From: CAJBVG01 sp044337515
GTDB taxonomy: Bacteria; Bacteroidota; Bacteroidia; Sphingobacteriales; Sphingobacteriaceae
Direction of reading: 5' to 3'
NCBI GenBank assembly: GCA_044337515.1
Contig: JBIINK010000019.1
Location: 1-41,120, forward strand
DNA length: 41,120 nt
The notes beneath the pieces were generated by a model that did not search any database, was not told where the DNA came from, and saw only the letters and a program-made list of their open reading frames with translations. The position numbers were made by a program, and so were the translations under genes. Positions 20,686-28,183 of the stretch are shown here, piece by piece; position 1 is the first letter of the stretch, and every line of letters begins with the position of its first letter.

Positions 20686-21123
20686 TTAAATAAATTTATA
20701 TACTAAATATAATACATTTGTTACTAAAATAAAATCCTAGGTGCCTTGAAACAAAATACATTTCTGTGAAGTTTTTGGAATAATGCCAAGACTGAAAGTT
20801 ATGACATAATGTTTTAATTGAACTATACTTTAACAAATGAGCTAAAATAATAGGTAGTTCAGTTTATAAATATCATTATACTGTCCTAATTAATAACTAA
20901 TTAACTATTTAAGAAGCCCGATAAATTGAATTGAAAATATTCACAATAATACATATCATAAACAATAATGCAGTCAGCTTAAGTACTTGGATCTATAAAA
21001 AAGATAATAGTTGATGGCAACTGATTGGGAAATATGTGACTATTTTTTTTAATCACACATTATAAATTTAATTTATATATTAAGATATTTCAGAGTTGTT
21101 ATGTGAATTAGTTTTAATTAGAT
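20686..21123. other. AT-rich intergenic region without recognisable gene
   Basis: 438 bp between the kinase start and a small unknown ORF on the same strand. It is very AT-rich, has stops in all frames, and must hold the kinase promoter, but I find no convincing -33/-7 pair. A weak inverted repeat surrounds a T run near 21033-21058. No word array or palindromic element of the kind found further right is present. Confidence 0.6.
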
Positions 21124-21549
21124 TCACCTTTTACTGAAAAAAATATGATTGTCAATCTTATTTAGCTCGAATCTAAACCATTTATTATCTTCATGTTTTA
21201 CTGGAATCTCGAATTTATTGTAAAAGATTTCTTCATTTAGTTCGTCACTAACCTTTAGTTCGAAAAATTCCCCTGCATTTTCACAGTAATTATTCACAAA
21301 TATACTGTAGTAATTGATTGTTGTAATAAAATCATATGGAATTTTAGTCGACCAATAACTTCCGAAATGATTGCTAATACGTGATTGAAACTGATTCGTA
21401 GTATTGCCAATTTGAAATTTAGCATCAAAACTAATTATTATTGTAATAGTAAATGTATTATAATTGATGCTACATCGATTTTGTTTTTTATCAAGCATTA
21501 GAAACTTAGTAAAAAAAGGAATCAAATTTTTAATATTTTTCATTATCAA
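21124..21549 (-). CDS. Small hypothetical protein
   Basis: A 141-residue open frame I do not recognise. It has no signal peptide and no clear membrane segment; it is rich in Asn, Ile, Phe and Lys as expected in an AT-rich genome. The C-terminal half (FFELKVSDELNEE, then VKHEDNKWFRFELNKID) looks like ordinary folded protein, whereas the N-terminal half is low in charge and less convincing, so the true start may be one of the later methionines or the gene may be decayed. It stands alone, with more than 400 bp free on each side. It could be a real orphan gene or a chance frame. Confidence 0.4.
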   Translation of the reverse strand: MIMKNIKNLIPFFTKFLMLDKKQNRCSINYNTFTITIIISFDAKFQIGNTTNQFQSRISNHFGSYWSTKIPYDFITTINYYSIFVNNYCENAGEFFELKVSDELNEEIFYNKFEIPVKHEDNKWFRFELNKIDNHIFFSKR

Positions 21550-21701
21550 TGAAACATTAATTCAAGAAATATATTTTTTTTTAAAATTATGCATTATAAT
21601 TTCGCTAGACTATAGACTCCTCATACATAATAATGCGTAACATAGATATGCTATTTACAAGGTCAATTAATTGTTATGTTTGATTATTTCGTGTGTAAAT
21701 G

Positions 21702-22062
21702 GAAGATGCGAAAATGCGTAGATGCCTGCCTCGGCGTAAGACGAGGTGTAGATGCGCATCCCAATAGCTATCGGGATCGTAGAAATGTAGAAGGGTCGAA
21801 CTAGTAATTAAAGTCCCTCTCCTTTGGAGAGGGATTTAGGGTGAGGCAATATCGAAATATAGAACTGTAGAATTGTAGAAGAGTGGCTAATTCCTGACGG
21901 TGGCTGAGCGGAGCCGAAGCCAGCGGAAGTAATTATCGAAGCGCCCTTCGGCTCCGCTCAGGGACCGCTTCGATAAACAAAAATAATCGTGACGGTCACT
22001 GAGCGGAGCCGAAGTGACCGGAAGAATTTACGCATCTGCACATTTTCGCATTTGCACATTTA
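21702..22062. repeat. Composite repeat mosaic: octamer arms around REP-like palindromes
   Basis: The outer arms are short octamer arrays in opposite orientation: 21702-21725 (words like AAAATGCG) and 22028-22059 (words like TTTCGCAT), the latter running straight into the stop codon of the polyprenyl synthase. Between them lie several palindromes: 21729-21746, 21758-21777, and 21814-21834 (a CCCTCTCC/GGAGAGGG hairpin of a kind widespread in Bacteroidota), plus a family at 21902-22020. A further octamer patch with TGTAGA-type words lies at about 21856-21883. No ORF fits. The region is downstream of the topA operon and can serve as a folded 3' end. Confidence 0.75.
21902..22020. repeat. Three REP-like palindromes sharing a GAGCGGAGCCGAAG core
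   Basis: Copies at 21902-21921 (forward), 21946-21961 (reverse, inside the long hairpin 21935-21974) and 21993-22020 (forward, an almost perfect stem CGGTCACT...AGTGACCG). The core is itself asymmetric, but the flanks make each copy a hairpin. The G+C content is far above the surroundings, and the alternating orientation resembles BIME/REP clusters. No REP-type transposase is in the window. Confidence 0.75.
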
Positions 22063-23034
22063 GCTCTCGCGTACCAACAAATCCTCCGAAAGCTTCACCA
22101 ACAACGCTTTCACACTCTCCTTGCCTTTTACTTTTTCTAATATGGCAAAGGCTTGGTTTGCATATTCCTTAATTTTGTTTTCGGTGAGTTGGGGGATGTT
22201 TAAGTCGTTATAGATTTTAGTGATGGCCGTGACTTTGTCTTCGGCTTTGAATACTTGGATGCTTTCCCAGTGCGCAATGTCTTTGCTTTGTTGTTCGTTT
22301 GCTAAGCGGTGCGCTTCGATCCACAAAAAGGTTTTCTTGTTCGCTATAATATCTCCGCCGACTTGCTTGCCGAATTTTTCGGGGTTTGCGTATACGTCCA
22401 AATAATCGTCCTGGAGCTGAAAAGCGATGCCCATGAGCCTTCCGTACTCGTAAAGCATTTCGGCCTCGTCAGCGGGTGCATTTGCGATAATAGCGCCTAT
22501 TTCTAAGCTGCATCCCAGGAGGACTGCCGTCTTCAACTCAATCATCTTGATGTACTCTTCCACTTTCACATTCTGCTGCGTCTCAAATAACATGTCGATT
22601 TGTTGTCCTTCGCAAACTTCTATCGCCGTTCTGTTGAATAACTTCAATAAGTCGGGTAAAATTTCTTTCTTATAATTCACCAACAACTCATACGCTTCAA
22701 TCAACATTACATCTCCCGAAAGTATAGCTGTATTCTGATTCCATTTTTCGTGTACCGTGGGTTTGCCCCTGCGTATCGGTGCCTCATCCATAATATCATC
22801 ATGTATCAGACTGAAATTATGAAAGGTCTCTACCGCTATCGCTGCATCTAATGCTTCTTCGTGATTGTCGGAATATAAATGATGCGCTAACAAAACCAAT
22901 ACCGGTCGCATTCTCTTCCCTCCTAGCGACATGATGTAATCCAATGGATCATACAAATCTTCAGGGTATTTAGAATACTTCTTTTCTTTAATTTTCTTAG
23001 AAACTAACTCTTGTAATTCAACAATCTTTTGCAT
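22060..23034 (-). CDS. Polyprenyl diphosphate synthase (trans-isoprenyl synthase family)
   Basis: A 324-residue protein of the all-alpha trans-prenyltransferase family, which condenses isopentenyl diphosphate onto allylic diphosphates. GGKRMRP (38-44) binds substrate. The first Asp-rich motif is D79-D80-x-x-D83 followed by RRGKPTVH, and the second is D209-D210-x-x-D213 in FQLQDDYLD. The fifth residue before the first motif is Phe (F74), as in short-chain synthases that stop near C20, so a geranylgeranyl- or farnesyl-type product is more likely than a long quinone tail (inference from family rules). It is the last gene of the topA operon, 5 nt after rnr. Its stop codon directly adjoins an octamer word array. 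Confidence 0.92.
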   Translation of the reverse strand: MQKIVELQELVSKKIKEKKYSKYPEDLYDPLDYIMSLGGKRMRPVLVLLAHHLYSDNHEEALDAAIAVETFHNFSLIHDDIMDEAPIRRGKPTVHEKWNQNTAILSGDVMLIEAYELLVNYKKEILPDLLKLFNRTAIEVCEGQQIDMLFETQQNVKVEEYIKMIELKTAVLLGCSLEIGAIIANAPADEAEMLYEYGRLMGIAFQLQDDYLDVYANPEKFGKQVGGDIIANKKTFLWIEAHRLANEQQSKDIAHWESIQVFKAEDKVTAITKIYNDLNIPQLTENKIKEYANQAFAILEKVKGKESVKALLVKLSEDLLVRES

Positions 23035-23039
23035 TGGTA

Positions 23040-25259
23040 CTATCTTCTTTTTTTGTTATAGGTATGTTCTTTTGGTCTTGATGATTTTTCTGAGCGTGGT
23101 GTTGCTTGCTTAGTGAAGTTTAATGGAGCATCTTCAGTGATTAATTCAAAATCGATTTGCTTTTTGGTGACTTCCACTTTCTTCACTTTTATTTTTACTT
23201 CATCGCCTAATTGGTATTTGCGTTTAAAACGTTGTCCTACGATGCAGTAATTTTCTGGATCGAGCACATAAAAATCGTCGTTAATATCACGTAGACGAAT
23301 CATCCCTTCGCATTTATTTTCTACAATCTCCACATAAATCCCCCACTCCGTTACTCCAGAAATTATACCAACATAAGTTTCGCCAACTTGTTCTGATAAA
23401 AATTCAGCTTGTTTGTATTTCGTAAATAATCGCTCGGCATCCGCTGCTCTCTTCTCCATTTGTGATGAATGCAAACACATCTTCTCGTAAATCTCCGCAT
23501 CTACCGATGATTTTCCATCCAAGTAATGTTGCAGTAATCGATGCGCCATTACATCCGGGTATCTTCTAATTGGTGAGGTAAAGTGTGTATAGTAATCGAA
23601 TGCTAATCCGTAGTGACTCGTTTTCTTTGTCGTGTAAATCGCTTTCGCCATCGAGCGAATGGCTAATTGTGTTAACACGTTTTGCTCTTTCTTCCCTTCT
23701 ACATCGGCCATTAATTTATTTAAGGATGTAGAAATTTCCTTGTGCGTTTTCGTTTGTACTTTATATCCGAATCGTGCGGCAAACTTCGCGAAGCCTGCTA
23801 AAACATCTTCGTTCGGTGCATCATGCACTCGGTACACAAAGGTTAAGGCCATTTTCTTTTTCCCTTTTGTAGCAATAAACTCTGCTACTTTTCGGTTAGC
23901 CAATAACATGAAATCTTCAATCAGTTTATGCGCATCATTTCTCTCACGCACATACACTCCAATAGGCTTACCCGTTTCATCGAGATTGAATTTTATTTCT
24001 GTGGTTTCGAAATTAATCGCGCCTTCTTTAAATCTTCTATCACGCAATGCGTAAGCAATGGTATTCAAAGTGGTTAATTCTTCTACGTAATCGCCTTCTT
24101 TGTTTTGCAAAATATCCCATACTTCTTCATACGCATATCTTCTTCTAGAATGAATGATCGTTCTACCGTACCATTCTTCGAGTACGTTTCCGTTGATATC
24201 CATTTTAAATACCGCAGAGAAACAAAGCTTATCTTCATTCGGACGCAATGAGCAAAGTCCGTTCGATAGATGCTCTGGAAGCATAGGAATTACTCGTCCT
24301 ACGAGGTATACTGAAGTTCCGCGGTTTTCCGCTTCTTTATCTAATTCGGTATTGGGGCGAACATAATGTGATACGTCGGCAATGTGTACTCCGACTTCGA
24401 AATTTCCATCGGGTAATGTTTTAAAAGAAATAGCATCATCAAAATCTTTCGCATCCACCGGGTCGATGGTAATGGTAAGGGTATCTCTAAAATCTCTTCG
24501 TGATGCAATTTCTTGTGCAGAAATTTTATTCGATATCGCTTCCGATTCTGCTTCTACGGCTTTCGGGAATTCTAATGGGAATCCGTATTCGGCCAGTACC
24601 GCATTCATCTCTGTGGTATTATCACCTTGCTTACCTAACACCGCCACAATTTCACCCATTGGGTTCTTTGCGCCTTCAGGCCATTCCGTTAATTTAGCTA
24701 CTGCTTTATCTCCATCCTTCGCTCCTTTCAGTTGATCTAAGGGAATGAAAATATCGTGCAACATTTTTTTATTATCGGGAACTAGAAATGCTACTCGTGG
24801 ATTCAGTTGTATTACTCCAGTGAATTCTGTTTTTGATCGTTTAATAATTTCTAGTACTTCCCCTTCTAAGTGTCTACCGTTTCGTTTCGCATACACAAAT
24901 ACTTTCACGATATCGCCGTTCAACGCGTTTCTTAATTTACGTGGAGCCATGAAAATATCTTCGTCCATACCCTCTACAATTAAGTAAGCCGAACCGCTCT
25001 GTGCCATATCTACTCTACCTTCTACGTGGCTCTCTAAAGCTTTCGCTTGGTACTTCCCTTTGGCAATTTCATCTACTTTACCTTCGTGTTCGAGGTCGAG
25101 AATAATTTCTTGAACTATTTGTCGTGTATCGTTATCGTCGATATTCAGTTTCGCAGCTACTTGTTTGTAATTAAAGATCTGCGTTATATTTTTCACAAAA
25201 ACTTCAAACACAAGTCCGCTTAGAATATTTTTGATGGCATTATTTTTTTTCTTTGTCAT
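23040..25259 (-). CDS. rnr: Ribonuclease R
   Basis: A 739-residue processive 3'-5' exoribonuclease of the RNB/RNase II family, which degrades structured RNA. The order is: N-terminal winged-helix region (about 1-75), cold-shock domains (about 75-230), RNB catalytic domain with the acidic cluster D266, D269, D272, D274, D275 (DPVDAKDFDDA), and a C-terminal S1 domain (from about GETYVGIISGVTEWGIYVE). A short basic tail rich in Lys and Arg follows, as in RNase R rather than RNase II. It is 12 nt after the ABC ATPase gene and 5 nt before the prenyl synthase, in a same-strand operon. Confidence 0.96.
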   Translation of the reverse strand: MTKKKNNAIKNILSGLVFEVFVKNITQIFNYKQVAAKLNIDDNDTRQIVQEIILDLEHEGKVDEIAKGKYQAKALESHVEGRVDMAQSGSAYLIVEGMDEDIFMAPRKLRNALNGDIVKVFVYAKRNGRHLEGEVLEIIKRSKTEFTGVIQLNPRVAFLVPDNKKMLHDIFIPLDQLKGAKDGDKAVAKLTEWPEGAKNPMGEIVAVLGKQGDNTTEMNAVLAEYGFPLEFPKAVEAESEAISNKISAQEIASRRDFRDTLTITIDPVDAKDFDDAISFKTLPDGNFEVGVHIADVSHYVRPNTELDKEAENRGTSVYLVGRVIPMLPEHLSNGLCSLRPNEDKLCFSAVFKMDINGNVLEEWYGRTIIHSRRRYAYEEVWDILQNKEGDYVEELTTLNTIAYALRDRRFKEGAINFETTEIKFNLDETGKPIGVYVRERNDAHKLIEDFMLLANRKVAEFIATKGKKKMALTFVYRVHDAPNEDVLAGFAKFAARFGYKVQTKTHKEISTSLNKLMADVEGKKEQNVLTQLAIRSMAKAIYTTKKTSHYGLAFDYYTHFTSPIRRYPDVMAHRLLQHYLDGKSSVDAEIYEKMCLHSSQMEKRAADAERLFTKYKQAEFLSEQVGETYVGIISGVTEWGIYVEIVENKCEGMIRLRDINDDFYVLDPENYCIVGQRFKRKYQLGDEVKIKVKKVEVTKKQIDFELITEDAPLNFTKQATPRSEKSSRPKEHTYNKKRR

Positions 25260-25271
25260 TTCAATTAAAAT

Positions 25272-26984
25272 TTAATCTTGAGGAATTGCCTCAATCAATT
25301 GGCGTGTATACTCCTGTTTAGGATTGGCATACACTTCGTCGGGATATCCTTCTTCTACAATCATCCCCTTATTCATTACAATCAATCTATCCGAAAAATG
25401 TTTTACAACAGATAAATCATGTGAGATAAAAATATAGGAAAGTGAATACTGATCTCTAATATCACTTAATAAATTCAACACTTGCGCTTGTACCGAAACA
25501 TCCAAAGCAGAAACGGATTCGTCGCAAATAATTAATTTCGGAGATAAGACCAAGGCTCTAGCAATACAAATTCGTTGGCGTTGTCCTCCCGAGAACTCGT
25601 GCGGGTAACGATCGAAATGTTCTTTGAGTAATCCCACACTCTCTAATATCTCCAAGCATTTTTCTTTTCGTTGTTTCCCATTCTCCATCAATCCGTGTAC
25701 TTCCATGGGTTCCATGAGGGCTTGCCCAATCGTCATGCGTGGATTTAAAGAAGAATATGGATCTTGAAAAACGATTTGCATATCGGTGCGTAGCTTTCGC
25801 ATCTCGCTATTGCTAATGTTGGTGATGTCTTTCCCTTCAAACGATATCGTGCCAGATGTTGCTTCAATTAATCGTAAGATGCATCGGCCTAATGTAGTTT
25901 TACCACAACCCGACTCCCCTACTAATCCTAGTGTTTCGCCAGGGTACAGTGTTAGGTTTACATCTTCTAAGGCTTTAACGAATTCTGTGCTTTTTCCAAA
26001 AATACCTTTTCGAATCGGGTAATATTTTTTCAGATGATCAACTTTCAACAAGGGTTCTTGAGCATATAAGTCTGCTCGTCTTTGTTGAAGATCGGCATCC
26101 GATTTTATAAAATTATTAATATCGAATGTTTGCGTACTATGTCCGCTTTCCATAAAATCGCTCATCGTAGGTAAGCGCTTCATACTGCGTTTCATGTTTG
26201 GACGACATGCGATAAGTCCTTTGGTATAGGGCATCTTAGGGTGATGCAGAATTTCATCTGCCGTACCTTGCTCAATCAATTCTCCTTTATACATCACGAT
26301 GATATCATCAGCAATTTCGGAGATTAATCCTAAATCATGCGTAATGAAAATCATGCTCATGTTACGGTCATTCTTAATTTGCAAGAGTAATTCGATGATA
26401 CTTTTCTGAACGGTAACATCTAATGCAGTGGTAGGTTCATCGGCAATAAGTAAAGCTGGATTACAACTCAATGCCATTGCAATCATTACTCGTTGCTTTT
26501 GTCCGCCCGATAATTCGTGGGGGTAAGAATCTATAATTTTCTCCGGACGAGGGAGCTTAACTTCTTCAAAAAGTTCTAGTGTTTTTACTCGTGCTTCTTC
26601 ATCGCTTAATCCTAAATGAAGTTGCAATACTTCCATTACTTGGTATCCACAGGTTAATACGGGATTTAAGGAAGTCATGGGTTCTTGAAAAACCATGGCA
26701 ATTTTAGAACCTCTGTATTTACTGATTTCCTGGTCGCTCAATGCAGTGAAGTTGACCTCGTGCTCACCATCCAAAAATCTGATATTCCCTTCCACAATAG
26801 CATTAGGTGCTAGTAAGCCCATAATGGCTAAGGAAGAAACTGATTTGCCAGAGCCCGATTCGCCTACAATACCACATATCTCTCCTTTCGGAATTTGAAA
26901 AGAAATATTTTTAAGTGCCGTGCTAGTACCTTGATCGTTGGTAAAATGAACAGAGAGGTTATTAACCTGTAAAATCGGTTCCAT
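25272..26984 (-). CDS. Fused double ATPase of a peptide-type (Dpp/Opp) ABC transporter
   Basis: A 570-residue protein with two complete ABC ATPase domains, equivalent to DppD+DppF or to the fused YejF/GsiA. Domain 1: Walker A GESGSGKS (41-48), signature LSGGQ (158-162), Walker B LLIADEP (about 178). Domain 2: Walker A GESGCGKT (356-363), signature FSGGQRQR, Walker B LIICDES with the switch sequence ALDVSVQ. Both catalytic sites look intact. The linker around 255-310 carries the CRPNMKR region typical of oligopeptide-transporter ATPases. No permease or binding protein is encoded nearby, so the membrane partners must be elsewhere. It lies between an exonuclease gene and rnr, 12-20 nt from each. 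Confidence 0.93.
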   Translation of the reverse strand: MEPILQVNNLSVHFTNDQGTSTALKNISFQIPKGEICGIVGESGSGKSVSSLAIMGLLAPNAIVEGNIRFLDGEHEVNFTALSDQEISKYRGSKIAMVFQEPMTSLNPVLTCGYQVMEVLQLHLGLSDEEARVKTLELFEEVKLPRPEKIIDSYPHELSGGQKQRVMIAMALSCNPALLIADEPTTALDVTVQKSIIELLLQIKNDRNMSMIFITHDLGLISEIADDIIVMYKGELIEQGTADEILHHPKMPYTKGLIACRPNMKRSMKRLPTMSDFMESGHSTQTFDINNFIKSDADLQQRRADLYAQEPLLKVDHLKKYYPIRKGIFGKSTEFVKALEDVNLTLYPGETLGLVGESGCGKTTLGRCILRLIEATSGTISFEGKDITNISNSEMRKLRTDMQIVFQDPYSSLNPRMTIGQALMEPMEVHGLMENGKQRKEKCLEILESVGLLKEHFDRYPHEFSGGQRQRICIARALVLSPKLIICDESVSALDVSVQAQVLNLLSDIRDQYSLSYIFISHDLSVVKHFSDRLIVMNKGMIVEEGYPDEVYANPKQEYTRQLIEAIPQD

Positions 26985-27004
26985 TGGGAATAATCGTAAT
27001 TACC

Positions 27005-27715
27005 CTAAACATAATAAATATTTTCTGTTCTAATGGTGTTTTGATTATTAAATCTTAATAATAATTGAGCAATGGTGACCACATCTTTATAGCAGTAATC
27101 AACGATGCGTTGTAAATTATTTTCCTTGTAATACACTTTATGAACCATACTCCCATCGATATCATCTTTCGGAGTATCGATTTTAAAGATGTAGGCTAAT
27201 AATTCTAGTGAGGTAAAATGCTTGAAATCCCCGAATTTCCAGAGCTCTAGAGTATCGAGATGCTGTAGCTCCCAAGGTTTTTTACCAGCGATGTTGAGTA
27301 TATCGGGTAATTCAATTCCATTAATTAACATTCTACGGCAGATAAAGGGGAAATCGAATTCCTTTCCGTTATGTGCACAAAGTAAAGTGGCTGGATTTAA
27401 TTTAAGAAGGAATGCTTTGAATTCGAGTAGTAAATTCCGTTCATCATCATTATAAAAACAACGTAATTTCAGAAACTCACAATCTACATCTTTACCAAGT
27501 TTCCCAACACAAATACAAACTATCCTGCCGAACTCGGCATAGATCCCTGCACGTGCATAGACTTCAGAGTCGCTTTGCTCATCTTTGTTGATGTACCTAG
27601 CCTTCCTATCCCACAAATATTTTTCCATATCGTTTAAATCCTCGTATTCAGAATGAAGCGGGACAGTCTCGATATCTAAAAATAAAACATCTTGAATTTT
27701 TGAGCGTAAAATCAT
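27005..27715 (-). CDS. Predicted 3'-5' exonuclease related to the PolB exonuclease domain
   Basis: A 236-residue stand-alone DEDDy-type nuclease. Exo I is D14-x-E16 (LFLDIETVP), Exo II is CAHNGKEFDFPF with D121, and Exo III is YCYKD with Y207 and D211. The protein has no polymerase domain. Family members are predicted DNA or RNA 3'-end trimming enzymes, but their substrate in Bacteroidota is not established as far as I know. The context (topA, rnr) supports a role in nucleic-acid metabolism. The ATG lies 54 nt from the upstream gene and the stop 20 nt from the downstream one. Confidence 0.85.
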   Translation of the reverse strand: MILRSKIQDVLFLDIETVPLHSEYEDLNDMEKYLWDRKARYINKDEQSDSEVYARAGIYAEFGRIVCICVGKLGKDVDCEFLKLRCFYNDDERNLLLEFKAFLLKLNPATLLCAHNGKEFDFPFICRRMLINGIELPDILNIAGKKPWELQHLDTLELWKFGDFKHFTSLELLAYIFKIDTPKDDIDGSMVHKVYYKENNLQRIVDYCYKDVVTIAQLLLRFNNQNTIRTENIYYV

Positions 27716-27769
27716 GATGCAATTTAGCTCGTATTATTGATATAAAAAACTGCATAAATGCAACTTTTT

Positions 27770-28174
27770 TTATTTAATCATAACACCAGGTTTATTTAAC
27801 AAAGGAATGCGGATGAAATTGGTTTCAGTAACGCTTTCGGTAAGGAAGATGTATTTCTTATCGAAGATTTCACGGTCGATGTAATAGCTTAACCAAAATT
27901 CGTTGTTGATGGCAAATAGCTTTTCGTCGATTAATTCTACGGCAGCATATTTTCCAGGAGCTAGATCACCGATGAAATGTCTGAAGACAGTTGTTTTCAC
28001 TTCCTCTCCTTCAAACGTACCATAACCCTTAGAACTCACCAAAACATTAGTAATGGCGATGTCTTTTAAATTAAGCACATATACTTTCCATGATCTCGAT
28101 TCCACATCTTCATGGTCGAGCACCACAGCCATGGCTACGCCTTCAACAATATTTTGAGGAAGATCCTTTATCAT
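27770..28174 (-). CDS. Conserved-looking small protein of unknown function next to topA
   Basis: 134 residues, no signal peptide, no membrane segment, no Cys. The sequence looks like a soluble alpha/beta protein: an acidic N-terminal half, SSKGYGTFEGEEVKTTVFRHF in the middle, and aromatic residues around 95-110. I recall no named domain. It starts 9 nt after the topA stop and precedes the PolB-like exonuclease by 54 nt, so it is an internal member of a six-gene operon, which argues that it is real. Codon use looks like that of its neighbours. Function cannot be assigned from sequence. Confidence 0.75.
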   Translation of the reverse strand: MIKDLPQNIVEGVAMAVVLDHEDVESRSWKVYVLNLKDIAITNVLVSSKGYGTFEGEEVKTTVFRHFIGDLAPGKYAAVELIDEKLFAINNEFWLSYYIDREIFDKKYIFLTESVTETNFIRIPLLNKPGVMIK

Positions 28175-28183
28175 GATTAATAC

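Noticed and set aside
20686..21123. Possible tRNA or small RNA gene in the gap
   Set aside because: No cloverleaf, no T-loop motif and no strong GC stem could be found.
21702..22062. Insertion sequence remnant
   Set aside because: No transposase fragment, no target duplication and no terminal repeats of IS length; the palindromes are of REP size.
25272..26984. Frameshift joining two ABC ATPase genes
   Set aside because: The linker is continuous and both halves carry complete motifs; fused double ATPases are a known form (YejF, GsiA).
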